The notes: a model not told the origin generated them from the letters alone. Shown: positions 45,901-53,944, numbered from the stretch's first letter. The stretch: DNA of 64,000 bases from JAFGDI01 sp963662515 (GCA_963662515.1 OY759675.1:2976001-3040000); one strand, 5' to 3'. Translations and numbers: made by a program.

Positions 45901-47580
45901 GATGGCGATCTTAAGACGACCATGAAAAAGATACAAGACTGGCCTGCTACAAACACATACACCCCGGCTACAACTGGCAATGCCACCGAGCTTACCGGCC
46001 GCTGGGAAATGATCTCCGCCAGCGGCGATGAGGCTGGCGAATTAAAAACAGTTACTATCGATTTCAAGCCCGGCAATAAGCTCATGATTGATATCGATAA
46101 CATTGATGGTCCACAACACGCCCTCTGCAGCTATACACTCAACAACGGCATTATAAAAATAACAGGCACTAACCGGGACCTTCAAGTAGGTGGTATAGTT
46201 AATAATGATGGCACTTTGGAGCTGATAGAAGATAACACAAAGGTATTATTAAGGAAAGTCTCACCCACTGCTATATCAACAGGCAGTAACTCTGCAAATC
46301 AGGCAACTTACAGGGAAAATAACAGAAATGCTGTCACCTCCCAGTTGCTGGGTGAATGGACAATAGTTGATTCTACTATATATATCAATGACACTGACAA
46401 AAGTAACTACAATGGCACTTTTGACTTTGTCACATCAGGCAATGTTGTTTTTGAAGGAAAATACTATGCTAAAGACGCATATATTGAAGACATGGAATAT
46501 ACCACTGACGATCAGGGGAGAATCGAAATAATCGCTACCGATTCCGATACAACATTAAGTGGCTATTTGAAAAATGAAACACTGATACTAATAGACAGCG
46601 ACGGCAGTGCTAAACTTACACTGCAACGCACTGACAGCTTGACACAGGAGTATAAGACTGATAAACTCACTAACCAACTGGCAGGCAAATGGAACGGTAT
46701 GCAAGCTGACAGCAATGGACGATATGAAGTTACACTGGAATTTAAAACTGCGGATTTTGTCATCGTAAAAATCGATAACAGTGGTGATGTGGAATTGCGG
46801 GAATATCCTTATATAATTGAAGGAAAGGATAATAACCGCCTTCTCATTAACGACCACTACCCCTGTTATATTAACGATAACAGTCTGGAACTGTTAATTG
46901 ACGGGAAACAGATAAACCTGTATCGCAACGAGCCAGAGAGCAAGACAACCAAGGCAACTGATACGCAAATACTTACTACTGTCCGCAGATTTATATCAGC
47001 GGTGCAGGCAGAAGATCCAGATGGTATCATGGATTGTATTTATATCGAGAACGACGAACACAAACAACGACTCGAACAGTTCATCGCCGAAGGTAACCCG
47101 GAACTGGACTATATCAGAGCCAAAAGCCCGGAAATAGTCGAGGTATTCCCATATGATAATGGCAGCTTTGCCGTATTAACCATAATAAAATCTGGCGACA
47201 ATAATGTGCCGCAGACCATTCCGGTCACAACTGATGCCAGCGGCAATTACAAGATCAAACGCTTTAGCATTGGAGAACTTGAACAAATGCAGCTTGCTAA
47301 AACCCTCACCGCCGAAGAATATGGCAAAAAGATCATGAATGACCAGCAGGAAAAGTGGCTCAAAGCCAATAGCGTGCAACTGGCCGCCTTTCGTCAGGAC
47401 CTGATAACCACTGCCCAACGCAACCTGATCGCCTGCCAGTACGCCAAGGCACATAACATAGAAATGTGGTCAGGCTTCGACGAAAATTCGATCAAAGCAC
47501 AACTGGAGCAGTTCAATAGGCTCACACCGGAACAAATACGGGCTGAACTGCTGAAAGAGGCACAAGCAAATCAGAAATAG
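42973..47580 (+). CDS. BlaR1-like M56 membrane protease with six lipocalin-like sensor repeats
   Basis: A 1535-residue membrane protein. The N-terminal part (1-390) is an M56 peptidase. It has hydrophobic segments at about 18-36, 47-66, 157-176, 275-292 and 375-392, and the zinc motif HELCH at 258-262. The usual penicillin-binding sensor is absent. The outer part instead has a Trp-rich beta region opening with LPGGVTLELIGVCD (about 415-670). Six roughly 95-residue repeats follow (about 682-1320), each opening with LTGxWE-like and containing DFKPGNML and YTLxNSKIEI. These are lipocalin-like, resembling planctomycete TIGR03067-type domains. A final alpha/beta domain covers about 1330-1535. The predicted role is sensing an extracellular ligand and triggering BlaI inactivation. 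The ligand is unknown. Confidence 0.85.
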   Translation: MTMVEYINNIGNWFCDNSLRMLIQSGVLVLVLYAVDLLIRKRVRAVVRYCMWMLVLVKLVLPTTLSVPTGLGYWVDLKDKQLITKQEPAPAAIPAVATNITSPKLSTDKPTGVESMPGTNTTATQAQPALPELQVAENTAITAPAVAIPPSASEPVTIRGWLFLGWLVGVLVLTVLFLQRYWFVRSLIAQSRRATEPETIALLDSCRELLDMPQAVEMRLTNNMLSPAVCGLTKPVVLMPVELLNSLEPEKLQSVLLHELCHIKRRDLWVNLAQSLLQILYFFNPMLWLANIIIRQVREKAVDEMVLSKLGSGSKIYCNTLIDIAGIAFTRPHLSLRLIGVVESKSALQDRIKHIIARPLPKSARLGWISTAAVLVMAAVLLPMAKGTEQDKTDADNAKTSISTDKNNEDVTPDNTNKGCIAQLPGGVTLELIGVCDLLNDSKKWWSPDGTHEIPLIDYYYDPQTKVENSRNLYALALKTSNWDASDVHIYGVSSNDILYSYFPRFEDEARTKLRSIQCLRANIDSSKTHETFTIELGVGKWKFTADGGLPDFPEGGSSTLDNIFNRQVRHNGIKESNGETEVSVLHLIDKNYDCRIVAIGKDGKTYCPTYTSNLDNDIRECRSSFDVPLANIQGFSLETRPRTYITFENVALRQGEKTEVKVSTQTTNDTIKFEPKVNPVNSTELTGHWEMASISGDGADTVTKIVFDFKPGNMLTIDAETNDGPRHLIASYTLDDSKIEIINQGDNHTIFTGSVDNNTLDLLETSEGGKLVMKKVENDDSASGTNGDSNMTELTGRWEMASMTGEEAASVSSVVIDFKPGNMLMIDAITDDGSSHGLCRYTLENSKIEIIDDAENEKILIGFVNIDTMELLGTDSDSKIIMKKDKIAHQSEVNLTGSTWELTGITGNGADAYRSAKLYVESDNMVRLEAEMTNGPVTVYGAYSINNDTISITNTENGFVMSGTINGHTMSLSSADGDLKTTMKKIQDWPATNTYTPATTGNATELTGRWEMISASGDEAGELKTVTIDFKPGNKLMIDIDNIDGPQHALCSYTLNNGIIKITGTNRDLQVGGIVNNDGTLELIEDNTKVLLRKVSPTAISTGSNSANQATYRENNRNAVTSQLLGEWTIVDSTIYINDTDKSNYNGTFDFVTSGNVVFEGKYYAKDAYIEDMEYTTDDQGRIEIIATDSDTTLSGYLKNETLILIDSDGSAKLTLQRTDSLTQEYKTDKLTNQLAGKWNGMQADSNGRYEVTLEFKTADFVIVKIDNSGDVELREYPYIIEGKDNNRLLINDHYPCYINDNSLELLIDGKQINLYRNEPESKTTKATDTQILTTVRRFISAVQAEDPDGIMDCIYIENDEHKQRLEQFIAEGNPELDYIRAKSPEIVEVFPYDNGSFAVLTIIKSGDNNVPQTIPVTTDASGNYKIKRFSIGELEQMQLAKTLTAEEYGKKIMNDQQEKWLKANSVQLAAFRQDLITTAQRNLIACQYAKAHNIEMWSGFDENSIKAQLEQFNRLTPEQIRAELLKEAQANQK

Positions 47581-47605
47581 TAAAGGAACTGAAACAATTG
47601 CTTAT

Positions 47606-47670
47606 ATTCCATAAATGTGTGACACTATTCCATAACAAGGTAAACAAAATATCTTGCCAGTATATGGAAT
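47606..47670. promoter_or_regulatory. Three ATTCCATA boxes upstream of the membrane-protein gene
   Basis: ATTCCATA occurs at 47606-47613 and 47627-47634, exactly 21 bp apart (two helical turns). It occurs inverted as TATGGAAT at 47663-47670. The last two can also pair as a hairpin with an inner CAAG/CTTG stem. This suggests a binding site for a dimeric regulator or an RNA structure. The regulator is unknown. Confidence 0.5.
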
Positions 47671-47689
47671 AATGATTATGCTATAACCT

Positions 47690-48619
47690 ATGAAACTACA
47701 CATACTAACAAAGATAAGGATTACCATTGTCATAGCTGCTGCGGCGGCCTTGTCGTGGCTCATCAATACTGACATATTATACAACAATAATGGCCTGCCT
47801 ATAAATATTGTATTTTCAGGCAATTATGGCTCTTTATTACTCTATACCGCCCTGGCCGCGGGCATAAGTCTTGCAGCGGCATTTCTCATAGGCCAAAATA
47901 ATCGCTATATTGCCCCCCTGGCCAGCCCGTTCATATTGTTCGTCCCGGCGATACTCTCAGACAATGCCCGGCAACTACTCATTGACTATCAGGGGCAGGC
48001 CGCCAGAGCAACACTTTCCCGCCTGCTCTTTTTCGACGCCCTTCTCTGGTATATACCCATCCTTGTGGGACTGCTTACTGTTGTACTTGCTAACAGATTT
48101 CTGTTCAGAAATAAGAATAAGGCTGCTCAGGAGCAAAATAATCGGCTTAATTTTGACATGTCATTATCAAAATGCCTGCTTGCCGCCGGGACTGCCTGCG
48201 TTATAGCAATCGTACTACTACCTATCTTCTGCCAGGGCGATCTAACCAGATTTACTGCCGCCGGGTCAACTATTACCCTTTCGACCGTCGCATCGACCGG
48301 GCAACAGGCATTTGCCGTTACCGCCGCATTCTTCCTGGCTGTCATGGCCAGCCACCAGTTGTTCAGAACTACTGGACGGGCATATCTTCCTGTACCTCTG
48401 ATTGTTGCTGGATACTTTTACCTGAGAGCCAATAACTCAATCTGGGACAGCCTCTCAGATATCGGAGCCAGTTGCCTGCTCTTACCGCCGGGGTTCGTAA
48501 CACTTTCGGTTGTGCCGCTAACCTTTGTCGTTTTTGGCAGCATAGGCATAATCTGGGGCTATTGGAACAGTTACAAACTCCATTTCGCCCGGGTTCACAA
48601 CCTTATAAAAGTTAAATGA
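47690..48619 (+). CDS. Polytopic membrane protein of unknown function
   Basis: No family was recognised. The 309-residue product has about seven to eight predicted membrane helices (near 10-28, 45-66, 75-92, 118-135, 168-185, 210-228, 235-250, 265-295), with little between them except a basic cytoplasmic stretch (RNKNKAAQEQNNRLN, about 143-158). No SD lies before the ATG, so translation may be leaderless or the true start may differ. It lies 109 bp after the BlaR1-like gene and is preceded by repeated ATTCCATA boxes. It may be a target or partner of the BlaI/BlaR1 pair. That is guesswork from position. Confidence 0.65.
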   Translation: MKLHILTKIRITIVIAAAAALSWLINTDILYNNNGLPINIVFSGNYGSLLLYTALAAGISLAAAFLIGQNNRYIAPLASPFILFVPAILSDNARQLLIDYQGQAARATLSRLLFFDALLWYIPILVGLLTVVLANRFLFRNKNKAAQEQNNRLNFDMSLSKCLLAAGTACVIAIVLLPIFCQGDLTRFTAAGSTITLSTVASTGQQAFAVTAAFFLAVMASHQLFRTTGRAYLPVPLIVAGYFYLRANNSIWDSLSDIGASCLLLPPGFVTLSVVPLTFVVFGSIGIIWGYWNSYKLHFARVHNLIKVK

Positions 48620-48690
48620 TCTGGACCTACCATTTTTGGCTGTCGGCCACAAAATTAAAGACAAAAGAATAATCTCTGAGAATAAAAGGA

Positions 48691-48722
48691 AAAGGCAGGC
48701 CCAGCGACCTGTCTTTTTTTTC
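48691..48722 (+). terminator. Rho-independent terminator after membrane-protein gene
   Basis: AAAGGCAGG pairs with CCTGTCTTT (one G-U) across an 8-base loop and is followed by a run of eight or more T residues. Confidence 0.82.
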
Positions 48723-48779
48723 ACCCAAACCTATAATTTGCAATTATTTACAAAAATAGCAACAAATTTCAAATTTCAC

Positions 48780-48808
48780 TTGAAAAGTCCGATAATCAAG
48801 TATATAAT
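48780..48808 (+). promoter_or_regulatory. Promoter of the candidate small RNA
   Basis: TTGAAA (48780-48785), exactly 17 bp, then consensus TATAAT (48803-48808). Transcription would start near 48815. No start codon with an SD follows before the terminator at 48967. Confidence 0.7.
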
Positions 48809-48814
48809 TAACAA

Positions 48815-48998
48815 AAAGAGTGCAACACTCTTCTATAAAACTGAATATAAACTATGTTGGTAGTGAGCTAACTTAGGCGGTTATCCGGGGTGGTAAGGGT
48901 AGATATTTCTGCTTAGTTCTGGGTAATTATGATCCATCGAGTGACCAGCTCACAAACAACTTATTCCCGGACTGGATTTGATCCAGTCCGGTTTTTTT
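48815..48998 (+). ncRNA. Candidate structured small RNA, about 185 nt
   Basis: It is bounded by a consensus promoter upstream and a strong intrinsic terminator. It opens with a hairpin GAGTG-CAA-CACTC (48818-48830). A long-range helix follows: GTGAGCT (48863-48869) with AGCTCAC (48947-48953), enclosing about 77 nt rich in G runs (TATCCGGGGTGGTAAGGG). The size and single-transcript layout would suit a 6S-like or other regulatory RNA. An attenuating leader for the M50 fusion gene 173 bp downstream is an alternative. I do not recognise any known riboswitch core. Confidence 0.5.
48967..48998 (+). terminator. Strong terminator of the candidate small RNA
   Basis: A perfect 11-bp GC-rich stem (CCGGACTGGAT with ATCCAGTCCGG), a 3-base loop, and seven T residues. 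Confidence 0.93.
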
Positions 48999-49170
48999 GC
49001 ACTACCATCACTGCCATAGCCCCACTTCCTCCAAAATAGATAAGATCTGCAATTCCTTATATTTACTATTAGTTTAAGATATGCTAAAATAAACGCCGAA
49101 TAGAAAAGCAGATACACAAAACGAAAGTTTACATTAACCCCTTTAGTTTGCGAAAAGAGTTTTACCAGCT

Positions 49171-51384
49171 ATGGCCAATGAAATAGATATAGACCGTCTG
49201 TCAGCCAGATCAGACAAAGATGCAGCTAACGGAGTTTTACCCCAGGCTAGAGTTGATCTGGAAATCACCGAACAGGTATATTACGGACATCCTTGTTTTG
49301 TTCTAAAAGACCCGACCTCATTGCGGTATTTTCGTTTGAGACCGCCGGAATATACAATATTCAAGATGCTTGATGGTAAAACCACTCTGGAAGATGTCCT
49401 TAAAACTCTCGCCGATCGCTTCCCAGATGAAACTTATGACGCCCAGGCGGTAATGAGTTTCATTATCATGATGCGAAGCGGGAATCTGCTGCACGGAACA
49501 GGTGACAATATCTCAGACTACCTGCTTAAACGCAAGCAACTGCAAACCAGAAGTTTTTTCCAGAAGCTCAAGACAGAATATTTCTTTTACAAAATTCCAT
49601 TACTTGACCCTGACAAACTGCTGACTGCCCTACACCGAACCATCGGCCCTTATATATTCAGTAAGGCCATGGTAATTTTTACGCTGCTTATGTTTACCGG
49701 GGCAATATATCTGCTATTTAGCAATATTGACAACCTTGGCGGCCGTCAGCCCATACTAAGCTGGACAAACCTGTTGTTTTTATTCCCGGCTTTGTTCTGC
49801 ATTAAAATAATCCATGAATTCGGGCATGGCCTGACCGCCAAGCATTTTGGCGCAGAAGTTCATGAAATGGGCATACTATTTCTGGTTTTTATGCCGGCGA
49901 TGTATTGTGATGTCTCTGATTCCTGGATGCTCAGTCAGAAATATAAGCGAGTATGGATAACAGCAGCAGGCATAGCCGTTGAGATATTTCTTGCCGGACT
50001 GGCAACCTGGGTATGGGCCGTAACTGTACCGGGGCAGGTGCTAAATCAGTTTGCCCTGAATGTCATGCTGGCTGCCAGTATAAATACGATCATGTTCAAC
50101 GGCAATCCGCTGTTACGATATGATGGTTACTATTTTGTAATGGACATGCTGGAAATACCAAATATGAAGCAGAAGGCCACAAATTACCTGGCATATCTGG
50201 GCAAAAGGTATATTCTGGGCATGAATAAGGCAGAAAAACCCATCGATGTCGAAAATCGCGAAATGGGCATATTTGCCTTTGCAGTACTGAGTGCAATATA
50301 TCGCTGGTTCATTATGTTTGCCATTATATACATGGTCTGGGTTTTTCTGGACCCGTATGACTGGGGTGTGGTTGGTGGTATTATGGCAGTAGCATCAATC
50401 TATGCCTCTTTCTTTGTCCCAGCGGGAAAAATGATTAAGTTCATGGCCGCTCAATGGGATAATCTTAAAATACACCCAGTAACCGCTGCTGTATTGGCTT
50501 TTGCGATATTGGGCTCTATATTTGGTATATCGTTAATACCCCTGGAACAATCTATTGATACGCAATGTATCATTCGTCCAGCCGGGCTTACACCCTTATA
50601 TGTCAGCAGACCTGGGTTTGTCTCATTCGATCAAACAGACAATAAAATGCCTTATGATGGCATGGCCGTAAAGGCTGGCGACCTGCTCATCAAACTATCT
50701 GATCCGGAATTGACTTATGCAGTAAACGACCTCGATTTGAGAAAAAAACAGGTCGAGTTAAAACGAAAAGAAGCTGTAAAAATGGGCAAAGATGTGGAAG
50801 AAAGGCAATTATTGGAAGAATATAATGCCCTGGACCTGCAACTTGAACGAGCCAACTCGGAATTAGCCAGACTGGATATCCGCTCCCCAATAGATGGCAT
50901 TGTCGTACTGAAGGGTAAAACACCTCTTAACTGGCTGGAAGGGACATATCTTAATGTCGGTACAGAACTTCTGGCGGTATGCAAACCTGGCAGCTTCGAA
51001 GCGGTTGCCGCCGTTAGGTCACAAGATATGGAATATACCGCTATTGAGCAAATGGCCAGAATTAAACTCTGGGCACTCGACAATAAGGTTATAGAAACCA
51101 GGGTTACAAGCATACCAGACACAAAAGTACAAGTATTGAGCAGTCCGGCTTTTGCCACCGTTTTTCATGGAGATATTCCCACCGAACCTTCGACCAGTGA
51201 AGAACAAATACTTAAACCATCAGATAACATCTATGAATTAGTTCTGCCTATAGAATCAGAACAGAGCGAGGGTTTACGCGATGGGCTGAGCGGCAGAATA
51301 CAGATAATATACAATGATAAAACTCTGGGGCAAAGCCTGGTCAGTTGGCTGTATCGCACCTTGAGATTGGACCTGGGCCTTTAA
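49171..51384 (+). CDS. PqqD-like / M50 site-2 protease / HlyD-like fusion protein
   Basis: A 737-residue membrane protein in three parts. Residues about 25-115 resemble a PqqD-type peptide-recognition domain (FVLKDPTSLRYFRLRPPEYTIFKMLDG, TTLEDVLKTLADRF). Residues about 150-450 form an M50 membrane metalloprotease: HEFGH at 215-219, and a second signature NPLLRYDGYYFVMD near 311-324 supplying the third metal ligand. About eight hydrophobic segments were counted. The C-terminal part (about 455-737) is an HlyD-like adaptor, with a coiled coil (about 513-560), a lipoyl-like half motif (RLDIRSPIDGIVVLKG) and beta domains. Planctomycetes often pair such proteins with export adaptors. Here it stands alone, after a candidate small RNA. 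It may process or export a peptide, but no precursor was identified. Confidence 0.85.
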   Translation: MANEIDIDRLSARSDKDAANGVLPQARVDLEITEQVYYGHPCFVLKDPTSLRYFRLRPPEYTIFKMLDGKTTLEDVLKTLADRFPDETYDAQAVMSFIIMMRSGNLLHGTGDNISDYLLKRKQLQTRSFFQKLKTEYFFYKIPLLDPDKLLTALHRTIGPYIFSKAMVIFTLLMFTGAIYLLFSNIDNLGGRQPILSWTNLLFLFPALFCIKIIHEFGHGLTAKHFGAEVHEMGILFLVFMPAMYCDVSDSWMLSQKYKRVWITAAGIAVEIFLAGLATWVWAVTVPGQVLNQFALNVMLAASINTIMFNGNPLLRYDGYYFVMDMLEIPNMKQKATNYLAYLGKRYILGMNKAEKPIDVENREMGIFAFAVLSAIYRWFIMFAIIYMVWVFLDPYDWGVVGGIMAVASIYASFFVPAGKMIKFMAAQWDNLKIHPVTAAVLAFAILGSIFGISLIPLEQSIDTQCIIRPAGLTPLYVSRPGFVSFDQTDNKMPYDGMAVKAGDLLIKLSDPELTYAVNDLDLRKKQVELKRKEAVKMGKDVEERQLLEEYNALDLQLERANSELARLDIRSPIDGIVVLKGKTPLNWLEGTYLNVGTELLAVCKPGSFEAVAAVRSQDMEYTAIEQMARIKLWALDNKVIETRVTSIPDTKVQVLSSPAFATVFHGDIPTEPSTSEEQILKPSDNIYELVLPIESEQSEGLRDGLSGRIQIIYNDKTLGQSLVSWLYRTLRLDLGL

Positions 51385-51407
51385 CGGCAACAAAAACTAT
51401 AAATCAT

Positions 51408-51450
51408 AATACCCGCCTTGATATCAATTATCAGGACGGGTATTTTTTTC
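51408..51450. terminator. Bidirectional terminator between M50 fusion and queE
   Basis: A 16-bp stem, AATACCCGCCTTGATA with TATCAGGACGGGTATT (G-U pairs at two positions), is followed by seven T residues on the plus strand. The two flanking genes converge on it. Confidence 0.88.
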
Positions 51451-51479
51451 ACTGATTTAGCGGTTAAGTCACTTTATTA

Positions 51480-52181
51480 TCATGTGCCGCGAGTATTACC
51501 CCATAGCTCTACATGTAAACGGGGTGAAAATCTGAAATTATATTTCAGGCATAATTCCGCTACTATCGGGGCAATGTTGCGATACTGCTGACGACCGGCA
51601 GCTTTGGGCATAAGCATTGTTATGCTCCGTAATTGCTCCCCGTCAAGAGTCGATAGACTGGCAAGCTGTTCTAAGAGGTCGATTATTTCTGGTATGTCTT
51701 GCTCTGAAGCAACGACAAATTTTAACTGACAATCATAGTCAGAAAGATAACTGGCGACAACATCTGGCTTTAACGCTATTTTTGCATAATGCTCCGGATC
51801 GCAGGCATCTGGGAAACTATTAGACATCTTTGGACTGATACTAATCAGGTCGCAGGTAACCGCACGATAGTTCAAGGCCGCTGTTTCTATGGTAATATGA
51901 CAGCCGGAAGTCTTTATTGCGTCCAACAGCAAATCAAGATGCTCTATATTGAGAGGTTCACCTCCAGTGACTACTACATGACTGGCATTGTATGACTTGA
52001 TCCGGCTGATAATATCCTGACTGCTCATAAACTCCGCTTCGAGAGTGTCCCAGGCAAATGCAGTATCACACCAGCGACACCGCAACGGACAACCTGCCAG
52101 TCTCAAAAATACCGAAGGAACACCAGCCAGCCGCCCTTCACCCTGAACCGAATAAAATATCTCAGAAACCGGATATGTCAT
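51480..52181 (-). CDS. queE: 7-carboxy-7-deazaguanine synthase QueE
   Basis: A 233-residue radical SAM enzyme of the queuosine/7-deazapurine pathway that converts 6-carboxytetrahydropterin to 7-carboxy-7-deazaguanine. The ATG at 52181 (MTYPVSEIFYSVQGEG) is chosen because GGAGG lies 6 bases upstream; the longer frame has no SD. The cluster motif is CxxxCxxC (C31, C35, C38), followed by DTAFAWD, and the SAM-binding VVTGGEP. The QGEG opening is specific to QueE. No queC, queD or queF lies nearby, so the pathway genes are dispersed. Confidence 0.93.
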   Translation of the reverse strand: MTYPVSEIFYSVQGEGRLAGVPSVFLRLAGCPLRCRWCDTAFAWDTLEAEFMSSQDIISRIKSYNASHVVVTGGEPLNIEHLDLLLDAIKTSGCHITIETAALNYRAVTCDLISISPKMSNSFPDACDPEHYAKIALKPDVVASYLSDYDCQLKFVVASEQDIPEIIDLLEQLASLSTLDGEQLRSITMLMPKAAGRQQYRNIAPIVAELCLKYNFRFSPRLHVELWGNTRGT

Positions 52182-52484
52182 ATTTAACCTCCAGATGTTA
52201 TGAATATGTACCAACAGGCAAATATGATAATGGAAACCAGCACCAAGTGGTACAAAAAACTATCTGCTTTGAAAACATAGGAATAACATAGGTCCTCTAT
52301 CCGTCTTATAAGTCCTATTTCCTATTTGTCCTATCCACACCAGAGCCATCCCCCCATCAGCCCAACTGCTTTGAATCTCAACCGGGACGGTTGTGCTAAT
52401 TTTAAACAAACAGGCCCGGCATAAACAGCCGGGCCTTCATTCCATATCATAACTATTAAAGTAAACATTAAACGAAATACAACA
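52182..52484. other. Intergenic region upstream of queE
   Basis: About 300 bp. It contains pyrimidine-rich repeats of GTCCTATTTCCTAT (about 52304-52335). These recur at 58885-58920 (and, in part, nearby). It also holds the terminator of the PEP-CTERM gene. No gene was seen. Confidence 0.6.
52401..52436 (-). terminator. Terminator of PEP-CTERM gene (AGGCCCGGC family)
   Basis: A perfect 9-bp stem, AGGCCCGGC (52412-52420) with GCCGGGCCT (52428-52436). The minus-strand continuation is GTTTGTTT. It belongs to a family of near-identical hairpins in this part of the window. Confidence 0.85.
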
Positions 52485-53537
52485 TTAACAAGATAAAGTA
52501 TTATGGCGACGAACTATTAATCCGGCACCAATAGCCAGGAAAACGCAGGTTAGGGGCTCAGGCACAACAGTAGCAAGACCTGTATTATCCATAACCCACT
52601 CAACCTCGCTACCATCTATAGAACTTAAATCTATTTCCAGATCAATATTATCCATTAGGTACATATTAATACCCATATCAGACCCAACGATGGGCAATGC
52701 TAGCCCGGAAAAAACACCGTCAGCATAACTTTGAACAATAACACCATTTAACTGCTGCAAAATCAGACTGCCAGTACCTTGTACCATAAATGGGTCTGCA
52801 ACTGTAATACTAAGATTGAAATTAAGCATAGGATCAACGAGCAACTGGTTATTTTCCCATGAGAACCCAGCTCCCTCGCCAGCAATATCAAGCTCAATAT
52901 CAACTGGTTTACCCAAAGCCACAACATTACCAGCATCATCGAAAACTGAATAAGCCAGAGGGTCACGAGGACGAACAGGCTCGAATGTTCCGGCAGAAGT
53001 CGAAGAGCCACTAACACTATCAAAAAAACTCCACCCCCAGCGTACCCGAGTATTAAACCAGTTTCTGCCACCACGCACAGCCAACCCCACACCACTATCG
53101 GCATGGGCATAACTCTGGGGTAAAGAGGCATGCGAACTTCCATAAGAAGTGATAGAGGAAGTAAAGCCTGTCCACCCATCCCATAAATAATTACCCCATG
53201 AAATAATACTGGCACTGGCACTGGCAGTTGCACCTGCATCTATAAAACCAGGCTGGGGTCTGTCGGTACCTACCTTAATAATGTCACTTTGATATGACCA
53301 GCCGCTATATGGAGAAATATTATGGCGAAGTAAAGAGCCAAACGAGTCTGAATCTGTTAATGCTCTCTCCCTGGCAACTGCATTGCCATAAAGGAAGAAA
53401 GATACTGATGTTGGTGCTGACCAGTTAGGCAATAACATGCTGGTTGTATGATTAACATAATAACTCGATGAAGCGCCACTACTTAGAGAAGCACTTAAAA
53501 ACAAGAGAAACACGGACGATAAAATTCTTTTTAACAT
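52485..53537 (-). CDS. PEP-CTERM sorted secreted protein of unknown function
   Basis: A 350-residue exported protein. It has a signal peptide (MLKRILSSVFLLFLSASLSSGA) and a C-terminal PEP-CTERM signal: VPEP, then a hydrophobic helix LTCVFLAIGAGLIV, then RRHN. In exosortase systems this signal is cleaved and the protein is routed to the surface or exopolysaccharide. No exosortase is encoded in the window. The body is Ser/Gly/Tyr-rich and beta-like, with repeated TSITSYGSSHA-type stretches, and matches no family I know. It has its own terminator. Confidence 0.82.
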   Translation of the reverse strand: MLKRILSSVFLLFLSASLSSGASSSYYVNHTTSMLLPNWSAPTSVSFFLYGNAVARERALTDSDSFGSLLRHNISPYSGWSYQSDIIKVGTDRPQPGFIDAGATASASASIISWGNYLWDGWTGFTSSITSYGSSHASLPQSYAHADSGVGLAVRGGRNWFNTRVRWGWSFFDSVSGSSTSAGTFEPVRPRDPLAYSVFDDAGNVVALGKPVDIELDIAGEGAGFSWENNQLLVDPMLNFNLSITVADPFMVQGTGSLILQQLNGVIVQSYADGVFSGLALPIVGSDMGINMYLMDNIDLEIDLSSIDGSEVEWVMDNTGLATVVPEPLTCVFLAIGAGLIVRRHNTLSC

Positions 53538-53944
53538 AACGAAACCTCTCTTTCAAAACCTAAACTTAAATAGATAGATATAGAATTATCGCGTCTGAAA
53601 TAACACGCATGAGCATTATCCAAAAGAATGCCCGGACAAAATTCAGGCTACACTTAGAATTATTGGCGGAACATGTATAATATTTCAAGTTAAAAAAGTA
53701 AAAATAATCAAAAACACATAAATAATGTCAAATTAACCTACATGCAGAAGATAGAAATATACGACAGGAAGTTGGCTAAAACAAAACTATTAAGTGAGCA
53801 GCAATGCAAATGAAATACACACTAGATGTTATAATTTTGGAATGATTATTAGTCTCAAGCAAGGATGATTGAGATATCTGCATTTAAAACGAACAAGGCC
53901 CGGCATATTACACTACCGGGCCTTGCATAGATCACAAAATTGTA
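53538..53944. other. AT-rich intergenic region
   Basis: About 400 bp. Apart from the terminator of the 53945-55147 gene (53894-53925), nothing was recognised. The PEP-CTERM promoter should lie in the left part. Confidence 0.5.
53894..53925 (-). terminator. Terminator of first GLUG/dockerin gene (AAGGCCCGG family)
   Basis: A perfect 10-bp stem, CAAGGCCCGG (53894-53903) with CCGGGCCTTG (53916-53925). The downstream minus strand is TTCGTTTT. It is about 20 bases after the stop. Confidence 0.85.

Larger units (their letters stand above)
48620..49170. other. Intergenic region holding a terminator and a candidate small RNA
   Basis: About 550 bp without a protein gene. It contains the terminator of the membrane-protein gene, then a promoter, structured RNA candidate and terminator (48780-48998). 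An AT-rich leader of about 170 bp before the M50 fusion gene follows. Confidence 0.7.

Noticed and set aside
42529..47580. Beta-lactam resistance operon
   Set aside because: BlaI and an M56 protease are present, but there is no beta-lactamase, no PBP2a and no penicillin-binding sensor domain.
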